DNA from: Tetmemena sp. SeJ-2015
Lineage: Eukaryota; Ciliophora; Spirotrichea; Sporadotrichida; Oxytrichidae
DNA length: 17,520 nucleotides
Direction: 5' to 3'
Assembly: GCA_027382625.1 (NCBI GenBank)
Contig: JAJKFJ010006580.1
Location: 1-17,520 of the forward strand
Position numbers and translations under genes: made by a program. Below, piece after piece: positions 1-9,287 of this stretch (position 1 is its first letter; every line of letters starts with the position of its first letter). Under the pieces are notes generated by a model that was given only the letters and a program-made list of their open reading frames with translations, ran no database searches and was not told the DNA's origin.

Positions 1-3000
1 TATGGTTGTTGATGGACATACCTAATCAATGGGGAAAATCCTCTTTATGAATAAGACACTAAGACGCAATCTGTAGAGAGAACTAGAAGAGTTTAAGTTC
101 TTGAATATCTCAAGTCTTATGCCCAAGCTAGTAGCTGAAAAACATGACGAGTTTGTTCGTCGTTACAACTCAAGTGGCGAGGCTATACTTCTAGATAAGG
201 AGATGGTGACATTTATGGTTGACAAAGGCATGCAATTGTTCCCTGTTGATTTGCTAATTAAATTTCACTACTCTTAGAAGTTTAAGTACTGCTTCATAGC
301 CTTCACTAGAAACATGAAAAACATGACGCCATTTAGAGATTCACTCAAATATAAAACTGACTAGCTTGTGTTCCTAACTATTGACATGTTTGATGGGTAG
401 ATCTATGAAGTCTCTAAGAACTTCCTTCACCTTTTAGAACTGGCAGGTATCACTTAGTTCAAAGACTCTTTAGAGGTAGTATTTTAAGAAAAGAAGCGTA
501 CCATAACGGACATCATTAAGTCATTTAACTTCCAGGATTTGCTTCAAATAAAGAAGGTGAAAGGTAACTAGAGAGACTTTTATGAAGGAATACACTCGCT
601 GGATTTAAGTAGTTTCTCTGAAAGTTATGACTACTTCAATCAGACTTTAGAGGAGATCTCTGCTAAAATAGCTATCTACGTTGATTCTTATGGCTAAGGA
701 AGGCTGGATCTTGGTTATGTCGTTTTGTCAGTCACAAACAATACTCACACATCTAATGTTAACATTGATGAAAAATCAGATGACTTTCAATTTAAAGACT
801 AGTAGGCTATTTACGAAGATCAAATGAACTAGTAGATATTAGAGTAAGAGAGCGCCAGTGGATCAGTATCAGGATCTGGCTCTGGTGGTTCATCTTCTGG
901 CTCCTCAGGGACCTCTACTAGTTATCATGCGATGCAATAATTCCACAGTTTCTATCGATAAGAAACCCCTAGGATCCTCAAGATCGTTATTCAGCTCATA
1001 GTTTTCATGTTCATCGTCTCCATAACTATTTAAATTAGCAATTAACGATAGCTACTGTGAATTTAGTATTAAACATCAAAAGCCACAACACTTCAGAGCT
1101 TGAAGTGAGGCAAGTAAGAGCGTCAATGGACCGTTTGAATTTTTCAGTTAGTATCAGAGTTCTATTGAGAAGCTTGCTAAACATTGCAAACGGATATGAG
1201 CCAAACTCCTCTTCGATAGTACCAGATAGATTCAACACTTATTTGTCCTTGCTCGAAGAAAAGAGCAATCAAATGATAAACACACAGTACTATCTCGACA
1301 ACTCTGGCTATTCTTTCTCTTCAAATTTCTCTTAGGAGCTCTCAGCAAGTCAGATACCTCTTACTTATCTGCAAGATAATGGAAAACTGAAGGTTGAAAA
1401 TGTAACAATGAGAAACATGATGAGTCTTTACACTAGTCGATTGGTTCAAATCTAAGAGTTTAAATAATCATATTTCAGTATCTTTATCTAAAGTATGAGT
1501 TTACTAAAGCTCAAATGAAGGGAAACCTAAATTTGTAAAGCCTGAAGCCAAATTTATCTAACTCCTATTAGCCTTCAATCTACGAGCAGACCATTTACTT
1601 CATAATCTTCAATGGAAATACTGTAGTGAGGCAGTACAACAAGATGTTTGCAGACATGTATATCAGAGACAGCATAGCAAATTCAGAGAGCAGTGAATAG
1701 CAAACTCTAATAACTACCATAGTATCCATTTTGACAATCTTCCTTGTCACTTGCGTTATCTCTCCTATTATCAGCAAGACTTTAGAATTTTATAATAGCA
1801 CACCGTATATTTAAAAAATGCTATGACTGAGGAGAGGAAGTATAACGCTCTCGTATTCTTCCTCAGGATTCCAAAGGATGAAGTTAATTTCTACATTAAG
1901 AATTGCTAAGAATGCGAGAAGCTCGACGGAGCATAGATATTTATAGTCTTAATTAATTTGATAATAGATAAACAACAAGAATACATATGCACTTGAAAAT
2001 AGGCAGAACTAAGAAATTGTGGACATGAAATCACTCGACTACGCGAGTATGGTAAGAATAGAACTTGTATAAAACCTATCAATAAATTTTAAATGAAAAA
2101 TGGGTAAAAGAATCAGTTTTAGGTATATAATGATGACATAATGAATGAGCCCTCCGGATCTGATCTTAGACTTTTCTAGGAGAATAGTATCTTAGACACT
2201 TCTTAGAAACGACTGATGGGGAGTGAGCACTCCTCTCTTAGATCTGGAATTCCCGGCAGTCCCAGTCCTCTCGGTTTAACTCAGAAGAAGAGTTTATTCG
2301 GGCTCTCTCAAAATCAGTCCTTCATCGGTGGTTAATCTGGCTCAATCAATATCTAATCCATTAAGAGTAAAGGAAGCAGCGTCTTTTATTTATAGTATAA
2401 ATTCAAGGAGTAAATCTATGATATTTTGTATCTTGTTTCCCATTAATGTTCAAAACATCTAGAAAGTGCCAGGTACACAACATACTCCAGAAAATGTATA
2501 AAATTAGGAAGAGCAAGCAAGGGATCTATAAAGAATCACTCTCCAAAATAGGCTAGCTAGAAATAGGGCAAAGGGAATGAAAGGATAAGGCGCAGCTCAT
2601 GGGAAAGAGTAATCTGACAGTGTTTCTAAAAGCAGTCACCACAGTTCTTCAATTTCTTCGATGAATAGGATATTTAGAAATCCTAAGAATGATAAACCAG
2701 TGCACCTTGAGGACTTGGAAATGAAAACTGAAGATTAAAGGCAAGAAGAGATAGCCAAGGAAATAGTGGCGAGAAACCTGAAAAAGATAAATGGAATCGC
2801 TTTTAGAAAGAAGACAGTCACATTCTTACTAGTGATGATACTAATGGTAGTTTTCTCTGTCTACTTTATCATCAGCTACTTTATGTCCATTTAGAATTAT
2901 CAAGCAGCTAGCAGTTCATCCTAGGACTTAGGAATAATTTTTAGCAAAGAGTAGTGCTTTGAAAATCTTATTAAACTTATTTGAGTAATTTTCTCTTTTC

Positions 3001-3872
3001 AATAATTATGAGTGTTTATTGTTTAGCTACATAAGGGAAAATTAGATAAGTAACAGTACTATCTAGATCTATTATTCTTAATTTAAGTATAAAGATTTAT
3101 TTAATTTAAAATCTAAGGAGAGAGTGATGAATCAGCAAGCTCATACTTCCTGAGTTTATGCTCTGCCTAGGAAAGTAAATTCAAAAGTCTTAGAATCAAC
3201 ATGCTTAAAAACAGCAAGTTAAATTAATAGGTTAATGATGCCAGAGTATTTTATGGGAGCTGAATAATATATAAGTAGTATCGAGACTTAAAACTACTGT
3301 GATGTGGTCTTCGAAGTGGAGGAAACTTTCAAAGACGCTCCTTGCAAAGCAGCTCTTAATGATAATTAGTTTAAAGAGTATTCTTATTTAGTATTAATGG
3401 GCTTTTATTAAAAGGAATGACCAATACCTTATTCTACATGCTAGCTTAAGCCCAGAAGATGGAGTTATCTTTCAACACAGCACTTCAAATGAAGGAGCGC
3501 ACAGTAGCATTCTTGGGGAAGTTGATAAGTAGCTCAGACACGATTGAGCTGATTGATGCGAAGATGTATATAATGGGAACGTCTTTTGTTGAACTGGAAA
3601 ACTAATGCATGAATAGTGCACTTTCCTACTTTAAGAAGCTTTTGACAGATTTTGTGGCTGTTTATGCTGTGTTCCTGGCAATGCTCATAACATCTATGAT
3701 ATACTTCACTATAATCGCATTCCAGAGACTTAGAAAGAGCATGTGGAGCACTAATATGCTTCTCAAAATCATACCTAAGCATACTCTTACAAAAGAAGAC
3801 TCGGAAAAGCTTAAGTATAAATAATTAAATCGAAAAAATCTTATCATAAATTATTAAAGTAGTTCTTTGTGA
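1..3872 (+). CDS. PAS-domain multi-span membrane protein, TmcB-like family; 5' truncated and IES-interrupted
   Basis: The gene enters the window in frame from the left edge and ends at TGA 3870-3872. The first 110 codons read as a PAS fold: VVDGHTQSMGKI, then SLMPKLVAEKHDEFVRRYN, then a strand with FPVDLLIKF. A Ser/Gly-rich linker lies at 856-915. Hydrophobic spans lie near 982-1060, 1716-1770, 2817-2890 and 3655-3722. The C-terminal tail has the basic, Met-rich MSWSTNMLL-like segment and IIPKHTL. This order (PAS, linker, several membrane spans) matches the large ciliate family often annotated as tiny-macrocysts-B-like; the ligand is unknown. TAA/TAG fall at Gln positions throughout. The frame changes about nine times, mostly in the same sense, and each change can be closed by removing a TA-bounded segment listed separately. 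Alternatives are a pseudogene or homopolymer errors, but the preserved codons and the AT-rich insertions argue against both. Confidence 0.8.
1023..1050. other. Probable IES in gene A, 26 bases, TA-bounded
   Basis: Removing 26 bases between the TA at 1023 and the TA at 1049 joins the first membrane span (VFMFIVSI) to the following frame (ATVNLVLNIKS). An equally long choice, 1027 to 1053, gives nearly the same protein, so the exact ends are uncertain. Confidence 0.55.
1453..1506. other. Region holding a short IES of gene A (about 26-29 bases)
   Basis: The frame shifts by one between the VQI codons near 1446-1454 and KAQMKGNL at 1507-1526. Three TA pairs here (1453/1479, 1465/1494, 1479/1505) close the frame with 26, 29 and 26 bases. 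The sequence alone does not choose among them. Confidence 0.5.
1796..1823. other. Probable IES in gene A, 26 bases, with inverted ends TAGCA/TGCTA
   Basis: Between the TA at 1796 and the TA at 1822 lies an AT-rich 26-base segment that begins TAGCA and ends TGCTA, a perfect five-base terminal inversion. Its removal joins KTLEFYN to MTEERKYNALVFF in one frame. Confidence 0.65.
1934..1966. other. Probable IES in gene A, 28 or 31 bases
   Basis: An AT-rich stretch separates CEKLDGA from NKNTYALENRQNQ. The TA pairs 1934/1962 (28) and 1934/1965 (31) both restore the frame. They differ by a single Gln codon. Confidence 0.5.
2048..2078. other. Probable IES in gene A, 29 bases, TA-bounded
   Basis: Removing 29 bases between the TA at 2048 and the TA at 2077 joins MKSLDYAS to INKFQMKNGQKNQF. 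Without removal the frame runs into TGA at 2094. Confidence 0.55.
2398..2461. other. Region holding an IES of gene A (46 or 31 bases)
   Basis: The upstream frame SSVFYLQY and the downstream frame QKVPGTQHTPENVQNQEEQ differ by one. They are joined by the TA pairs 2398/2444 (46 bases) or 2429/2460 (31 bases). The choice changes about ten residues of a low-complexity linker. Confidence 0.5.
2969..3108. other. Longer IES in gene A, about 129-138 bases
   Basis: This strongly AT-rich stretch contains TGA in the gene frame at 2982 and separates the codons of CFENLI from ESDESASSYFLSLCSAQES. Using the TA at 3107 with a left TA at 2969, 2972 or 2978 gives a multiple of three and an open frame. A seven-base repeat AAAATCT at 2962 and 3108 also flanks it, but that pair leaves the wrong frame. 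Confidence 0.55.
3206..3253. other. Probable IES in gene A, 46 bases, ends TAAAA/TTTTA
   Basis: Removing 46 bases between the TA at 3206 and the TA at 3252 joins SLRINML to MGAEQYISSIETQNYCDVVF. The excised segment starts TAAAA and runs out into TTTTA, an inverted pair. A rival pair of the same length (3233/3279) is also possible. Confidence 0.5.
3363..3390. other. Probable IES in gene A, 26 bases, TA-bounded
   Basis: Removing 26 bases between the TA at 3363 and the TA at 3389 joins CKAALND to SINGLLLKGMTNTLFYML, a continuous helix-rich segment. Without removal the frame ends at TGA 3418-3420. Confidence 0.6.
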
Positions 3873-5825
3873 GCTGAAATTTTAGCCAAGGAAAGAAGAA
3901 TCCTATTCTAATCAAGGTCTAAAAAAACTAAAGTATTTCATCTAATTTTTAGAATTTCCTGTTCAAATTTAATCCACTTAGATTAACTGAAAGACCCTTG
4001 AAGCAAAGTTCAAATATAAGTTAGAATAAATAGAATAGATTTATAAAATTATTAGTTTATGCTTCCTCAGCCCTCTTCAATTGAATAGAAATCAGATTTT
4101 TTACAGTTTGCTCCTTAACTGAGCTCTCTAAACTTATCTGATAATCAAATTACTCTCCTATATCCTTTTAATTGAACAGAATGGAAAAGTTTCTTTTCCT
4201 TCCTCCAGAGAAGAGACGAGTCGAACAGACATCCTACTATCACTCATAATTTTTAGAAATGAAGTCTTAGTACCTAAAGACATCACTTTAACTGAGAAAT
4301 GCGGAGATGTTAGAAAGCCATGAGACATTAAAAATTAAAATTTTCAAATATATGAGAAGTTAATATATATATATCACTTCAACTCTGATTTCTACTTCCT
4401 CTTATTTTTCTTTCTCTGTATTTCTCAAAGGTCTTGAAGATTTTGTTTAAATTATTAGGGTTAATTGAATTAAAGGAACTATTTTGCAAAATTTAATATT
4501 CTATTCTAAAATTGTTATAATAATATTTCTTGTTTTGAATTTTAAAACTTAGCCTGATTAGATAGAGTAAAATTTAATGGTTTTAGAGTAGTTTCTCTCA
4601 TAAATGAGATTATAATATCTTAAAAAGTTCAACTTCTCTTTGAATATAGCATTAAAAAATCAATTTTCTCAATAAATTTCACCTATCTCTTCACATTTAT
4701 TATGCTTTTTTTAAATCATATTTCATAACACGACATTAATTTCTTACTTTAAATAATATTAACTATAAAATAATTCATTAGATTAGTTAAAATATTATTT
4801 TAATACATCTGCTTCATAATTTGTCTATAAATTACAATTATTACAATTTAAAAGCTTAAATTTTGAATTTTGGATTCCTAAATGCATTTTATTTATTAAT
4901 GTTAATCCAAATATTGCTTCATTTCCAATCTTTTTAATAAAGCATCTTTATCTTTTAAGTGAATTCTTTTAAAATATAAACTTTCATTTATACTAGTTTC
5001 TTTTCTGATATTTATATTTATTTTCATAAAACATATAATCTGAAGTTAGTTAAATTTGTATTTCAAAACTCAGAACTTTTATTCTCATCAATATTTGTAA
5101 AATCAAATTTTTTATAAAAATGTTTGAGTAAAGGTGAAAACGAAGCAAAATTACTCTTAATTTAATCACTTAGAAGTCTTCTTTATTTGTTAAGAAATAC
5201 TCAAACAGCTGCTAACACACTATTAGATACACAAGTAACCAATCTAGTGTTGCTAACTATAAAGATTAAAGAGATTTAAAGTTTAAATTAATGAGTGTTT
5301 TTCGAGAATTTAAAAATTAGGTTTATTTAGGCATTTTGCTATATTTCTCTAGCTATTCCATCCTCTTTTTAAATAATGAAGAGCACAAGACGTTTTAGAC
5401 AAATACCTTTATATTCTTCCTTCTTCTAAAGAATTGTTTTGGTTCAATATTTTTTAAATAAATGCCAGTAAAAATTGTGTCTTTAATTTTAAAAATAACA
5501 CTTACTCGAGAAACTACAATGCTTTCACAAATCTGTGACTAGAGTCACTTATGATGATAACTATTTTCTTCTTTTTCTCTTTAACAATTTTGCTATCTCT
5601 TCTCTTTGATTTATTATCTTTAAATAAAATAATTCTCGAGTTAATTTGTTGAAAATAAATATAAATTTTAATATAGAGTTTTTATTAAATAGCTGCAGTT
5701 TATTATTAACTGAAATTTTAAGAAATTTAGATATTAATTTTACTGTAGATAAATACCATTCTTCGTCTTGGAATAATAGAAGACCCTATGTTAGTTTAAT
5801 TCAAGGTATTTATGAATATATTTTC
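3873..5825. other. AT-rich spacer between two gene regions
   Basis: Base composition drops sharply to long A and T runs, most of all from 4340 to 5600. No long protein-like frame holds in any direction apart from the short island near 4181-4339. It is the likely stretch between two somatic gene segments or their untranslated ends. No telomeric repeat, tRNA or transposon end was seen. Confidence 0.5.
4181..4339 (+). CDS. Possible small coding island, unknown function
   Basis: This short stretch is less AT-rich than its surroundings. From ATG 4181 it reads MEKFLFLPPEKRRVEQ and then about 35 charged residues with TAA/TAG as Gln, before composition collapses at about 4340. It could be a C-terminal segment of the preceding gene behind another IES. 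The opposite strand is also open here, so the strand is not certain. No family is recognised. Confidence 0.3.
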
Positions 5826-8800
5826 TCAATTAGAAGCTTTTGTCTATGTTTTTAATTACACTTAAAGTAAATAAATTTTTGTCTACTTCTTATTGAGCAG
5901 CTTTGGAGAGAGCCTCACTCTAAAGTAATCATTTAAAAATTCTTTTCCAAATCCCCCTAACTTATTCAGCTGAACCATAAGGCAAAAAGATTCTGGGCTG
6001 AGTCTATCATCAAGTATAGATCCTTCTTCTCTTGTTTCAAATTTATCAATTGTCTATTTAAAAAGAGACAGACATTTCTTTTTGCTTATAGATGGCTCTA
6101 AATTCTCTAACAGCTTTTCAAACTCGTCTATAAAAATGTCCAATTATTTCGGAAAGCTAAATATATATTTATTATAGCACGAGGACTCCATCTCCGTTGT
6201 CATCAAATTGCTTAAATAAGTCAGTAATTTTAGGTCGCTCTCTCTTCATATAGACATATAATCATTATAAAACTGGCTATATTTCTAGTGCTACCATTCT
6301 CTCAGCATGAGGTCAACGAAGAAGATCTTAGAAATTTTGTAGTTATTAAGTCTCTGAGTGAGGTTATCTAAGTTGACTTTCTTAACAAATTCAGAAAAGT
6401 CTATGTCACCACTATCATCTTCGTTAATGAATTTTGTTAATGCCTCCGCTTCTTCATTGCTCAGGAACACGTTAAAAGAGTATTTCAATCCACTCATTAA
6501 CTCACTTGGTTCATCTAAAAATTCAATTAGCATAAATAAAGAACACTTACGAGATCCACTTTTATAAGTTTCAAGAGAGTCATAGATGAATTTAAGGTCT
6601 ATGCCCAACTTTGAAAATCTGTAACAGATCTTTAAGACACTGAATTAAATTTGGAACTTGTTGAGTTTAGTCTTGTCTTTCAGATCTAATAACTTGATAT
6701 TGTCGGGTTTCATTTTTCCTAAAATGCACTCAGCCATTTCTTTATCATCCTTAAAAACTATTCTCATTTTATCTAGCAGATCGAAAATCATGCATTCTCC
6801 TCCATTCTTTAGGTTTAATACTTACTCTGTGTTTATTATAATATCTATTAAAATGTTGGTGAATAAAATATTGGATAGTAAATAGAAGAAGGGAATGGTT
6901 ATTAGATCTAATTGCTTCAAACTTACTTTATTTTGACATTCTCTGCCCCGATTAAGACTAAACCTCTTTGAAAAACAGTACACTCCTCATCGTAATTGCA
7001 ACACTGTCTTTCATAAAATATGGAGAGACTAATCCTAAAATCCTCGCAAATAAAAGTCCATAAGAGTATGTTCGTAAGCTCTGATTCCATTGACCATCAT
7101 TACTATATTCTTGCTAGCGATTGTACGCAAACCATATTGCATTATGAGGGAATCATATAGTAGGTAGTAAACATTTGATAATCTCTTTCTGCGTATGGAA
7201 GCAGATCCATCTCCAAATCATTCTTAACTTTAGATTCGATAGCATCCTCTCTCAACAACAAAAAAATACAGTTCAATAATGAAATTCAATTTGATAATGT
7301 TCAGATCTGTCATTTTTGCTGAGTGTTAATTGAAGATGGAGATAAGATACCTGCACCAGTGTTTGAGTTATTTTTGTCTAAACCCGCTTATTTGATGATC
7401 TAAACTATTGGATTATTTTTCATGAATTTAGTCGCTATTTGATTCGTGTAGTCGTTCTATATACTTATCCACTAATTTAAATTAGCTTTTACAATGATGT
7501 AAAATAAATTTTTAGAGTAGATATTTATACCTTTATCAGCTTTCTTTGGAGACCCCCTTATCATTGCACTTTACTTTTCTGAAGGCAATTGCTAATTACT
7601 TGGCCGAGAACTTAAAGTCCTCCCAGGCCCTACGTTCCCAACCTGAATTGAAAGGCTACCTTTATGAGCAGATAGGCCTCCATTAATTGTAATACCATCA
7701 GTTTGCACACTGCAATCTTTTACTTGCCCAGAAGTATAACTCTGCAAATAGTAATAATCAGATCAGTGTTTGATAAACTCATTCACTGCCTCCTCTAATT
7801 GAATTATGTGATCCTCAATCTGCTAATTTTCAGGTGTGTTTAGATAATTAATGAACATTAAGCAGTTTCGTTACTTTTGCAATACGCTTTTGTTCTTTAT
7901 CCATATCCAAAATAGGTCAAGGTCTTATATGATATAAAATTTTTTATTTACTCCTGAAAATTTACTTGGTCTTTGTAAATTATAGAGGTTAAATTGGTTT
8001 GCGTTAGTGGCTCTTCTTCCTCAGTTATTTGCTACTTAAACGAGTCCACTGATTTTTGATCAAGTGTGAATCCCTGGGCAACCTTGTTCTTTATTTTCAT
8101 CATCATTTTTCCACCTTCTAAAGCATGTAATTCGGTAATAATTTTAGCTATCCCCAATATATTAGCTTATATTAGTTCCAGTTTCAGGTTTCCTAATAAA
8201 AATTAAGTGGTATAAAACTCCTTCTCTTTTTTGGTATGGTAATCATAGGTCTGAAAGCTTTATTATTTAAAAGCAATCATGAATTAATATATTATGCTTG
8301 TTTCCCTTCTAAGTTTGACTTTCCTCTATTTTTATAGTCTAGCTCATAATTCATGAGCATATTGACCACATTTGTCATTTCGTCATATTGCTTTTGTTTT
8401 TGCTGTTAAACACTGTCAATATTTTGATCCAGATCTGCTAATAGCGACTTTAGTTCCTGCAAGCTTTATGGATCACGCAACTTTTATAACTCTAATAGAA
8501 ATTCAAAACATGATTAATGACTCGTAGTTGCGGTCTTTTAACATTTCCTAAAGTTCAGCAATCTGGATTCGCGCTTTTTCATATTAAGATTCTGAGTTCT
8601 TTCTCTCTTCTTCTTTATCGATGACAGACTTCTCTAAGGCGTTAATTTTAAGCCCAAATTCCAATTTTAGAAGTTCAATCTCACTTTCATGCTATTTTTT
8701 GATTTGATCTGACACAATTTAGTACGCATTTTATAACTAGTTCATCAAATTGTCGAGGAGAAGTACAATCGATTTCCAAAATACAGATGAATGTCTCAAC

Positions 8801-9244
8801 AAGTCTCTTCTCTCTGAAAAATCTTACACAGTTCTGATTAACTGTCTGTATATGTTATTTCGACATTAAGATAAAAAAAATAGAGCTAATTAAAAAAGTA
8901 GAATTAAATAGTAGCTTCTTTAATTCTCCTAAACATCTATTCATTTTGAGTTGCAAAGTTTTCTGTCTTGACTGCAAGCATATCTGCATAAAATTATTTC
9001 ACTAGAACCTCTGCTCCTTGTAAGTTTTCAGTAGTAGTATCGTATTTCCCATGTTCTTTCTCATACATTTCTATTCAAATTTTAAATTAACTAACACTTA
9101 CTGTAATTTAGTTCCAACTCTAACTTCACATCTAATAGCTCTTTTATCATATCCTAATTAGAGTGAGTGAGAAGGGATTCTTACCATGTATTTATGATGA
9201 TCTTGCTTATAGTTGATTTATTGACGTATTGAGACAGTAATCAT
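5826..9244 (-). CDS. Coiled-coil EF-hand protein, main part (C-terminal about 1000 residues), IES- and intron-interrupted
   Basis: Reading leftwards from ATG 9244 (MITVSIRQQ), two 31-base introns follow. Then come long heptad-like helices (RDLLRHSSVFWKSI, IKKQHESEIELLKLEFGLKI, EKARIQIAELQEMLKD), a linker with DCSVQTDG and a Ser/Pro stretch, a helical domain (YGLRTIASKNIVMMVNG, LLFARILGLVSPYF) and C-terminal EF-hands. Hand one reads NEDDSGDIDFSE with oxygen ligands at loop positions 1, 3, 5, 9 and 12. Hand two, DDNGDGVLVLDE, is split by a 46-base IES. The last TGA is at 5826-5828; residues after LNKK are AT-rich and may not belong. Calcium binding by a cytoskeletal or axonemal scaffold is a family-level guess. 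The ATG is probably internal: removing the GC-rich block makes the frame continuous with the coding region at 11102-12121. Confidence 0.7.
6129..6176. other. IES inside an EF-hand loop, 46 bases, TA-bounded
   Basis: The loop codons for D-D-N-G-D-G-V-L-V-L stop at an AT-rich insert and resume with D-E-F. Removing exactly 46 bases between the TAs gives a 12-residue loop with Glu at position 12. The loop length fixes the excision length, so this is the best-defined IES in the window. Confidence 0.8.
6249..6281. other. IES, 29 bases, TATA repeat at both ends
   Basis: Read on the minus strand, the insert starts TATAGCCA, a full match to the Paramecium IES end consensus TAYAGYNR, and is followed by a second TATA. 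Removal joins LMLREWQHQKY to MKRERPKITDLFKQFDDN. Confidence 0.65.
6845..6926 (-). other. Spliceosomal intron, 82 bases
   Basis: On the minus strand it begins GTAAGT, has TTTACTATCC as a possible branch region and ends TTTTAATAG. Removing it joins SGQRMSKQ to the NTEQVLNLKNGGECM frame exactly. An IES is the alternative, but the splice signals are complete. Confidence 0.6.
7061..7076. other. Very short IES, 14 bases, TA-bounded
   Basis: Removing 14 bases between two TAs joins MMVNGIRA to YGLLFARILGLVSPYF. Leaving it in shifts the frame and reaches TGA near 7018. A one-base loss in the assembly is the competing explanation. Confidence 0.45.
7156..7180. other. IES, 23 bases, TAT repeat
   Basis: Removal joins MDLLPYAERDY to DSLIMQYGLRTIASKN. 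The pointer is TAT on the minus strand. Confidence 0.5.
7267..7328. other. IES of about 60 bases with in-frame TGAs
   Basis: The frame is the same before and after, but three TGAs lie in it. A TA pair 60 bases apart removes all three and joins GILSPSSI to LLLREDAIESKVKND. Confidence 0.5.
7735..7775. other. Probable 39-base IES around an in-frame TGA
   Basis: One TGA (7763-7765, minus strand) sits between EEAVNEF and SGQVKDCSVQTDG, which are in the same frame. The only nearby TA pair that is a multiple of three and removes it is 39 bases apart. The insert also carries a CAG end preceded by TACTATTTG, so an intron remains possible. Confidence 0.4.
7847..7861. other. Possible 10-base IES or indel, TTAAT repeat
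   Basis: A direct repeat TTAAT, 10 bases apart, closes the frame between RIAKVTKLLN and YLNTPENQQIEDH. The size is at the lower limit for any IES, so a simple indel is as likely. Confidence 0.35.
7904..7936. other. Probable IES, 28 or 31 bases
   Basis: AT-rich insert between QVNFQEQIKNF and DKEQKRIAKVTKLL. Two TA pairs (31 or 28 bases) restore the frame. Confidence 0.5.
8261..8294. other. IES, 29 bases, TAATA repeat
   Basis: The five-base repeat TAATA flanks 29 excised bases on the minus strand. Removal joins SNLEGKQAQQ to SFQTYDYHTKKEKEFY. Confidence 0.6.
8492..8517. other. IES, 22 or 28 bases, ATTA/TTA repeat
   Basis: Separates MLKDRNYES from LQKLRDPQSLQELKSL in the coiled coil. It contains a TGA in the upstream frame. 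Both 22 and 28 bases fit. Confidence 0.5.
8865..8907. other. IES, 38 bases, TTAAT repeat
   Basis: A T-rich insert is flanked on the minus strand by TTAAT copies 38 bases apart. Removal joins MFRRIKEATIQ to CRNNIYRQLIRTVQDF. The five-base pointer is longer than the TA expected of Paramecium. Confidence 0.6.
9071..9101 (-). other. Intron, 31 bases
   Basis: GTAAGTG at the left end and TTTGAATAG at the right end (minus strand). Phase-one removal gives LELELNYK followed by MYEKEHGKYD. Confidence 0.65.
9154..9184 (-). other. Intron, 31 bases
   Basis: GTAAGAATCC to CTCTAATTAG on the minus strand. Phase-zero removal gives QDHHKYM followed by DMIKELLDVK. It has the same size as the next intron. Confidence 0.6.
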
Positions 9245-9287
9245 TTCCGCTAATAAATTAATCGTGAGGAGAACATCATTCAAGGAA

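Noticed and set aside
1057..1335. A separate 92-codon gene starting at 1057
   Set aside because: It is an inner piece of gene A between two IESs, not an independent gene.
1..3872. Programmed +1 frameshifting of the Euplotes type
   Set aside because: Euplotes stops at TAA/TAG and reads TGA as Cys. Here TAA/TAG are Gln in conserved motifs and TGA ends frames. The breaks also lie in AT-rich inserts and not at AAA-TAA sites.
5646..5855. A 69-codon plus-strand gene
   Set aside because: It lies in very AT-rich DNA with Asn/Ile/Phe/Leu bias, and its end overlaps the last codons of the minus-strand EF-hand gene.
7763..7765. TGA as a sense codon, since a few TGAs lie in otherwise open frames
   Set aside because: Only about five such cases occur in roughly 10 kb of coding sequence, and TGG and TGC/TGT are used normally. 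Inserts with length 3n explain them.
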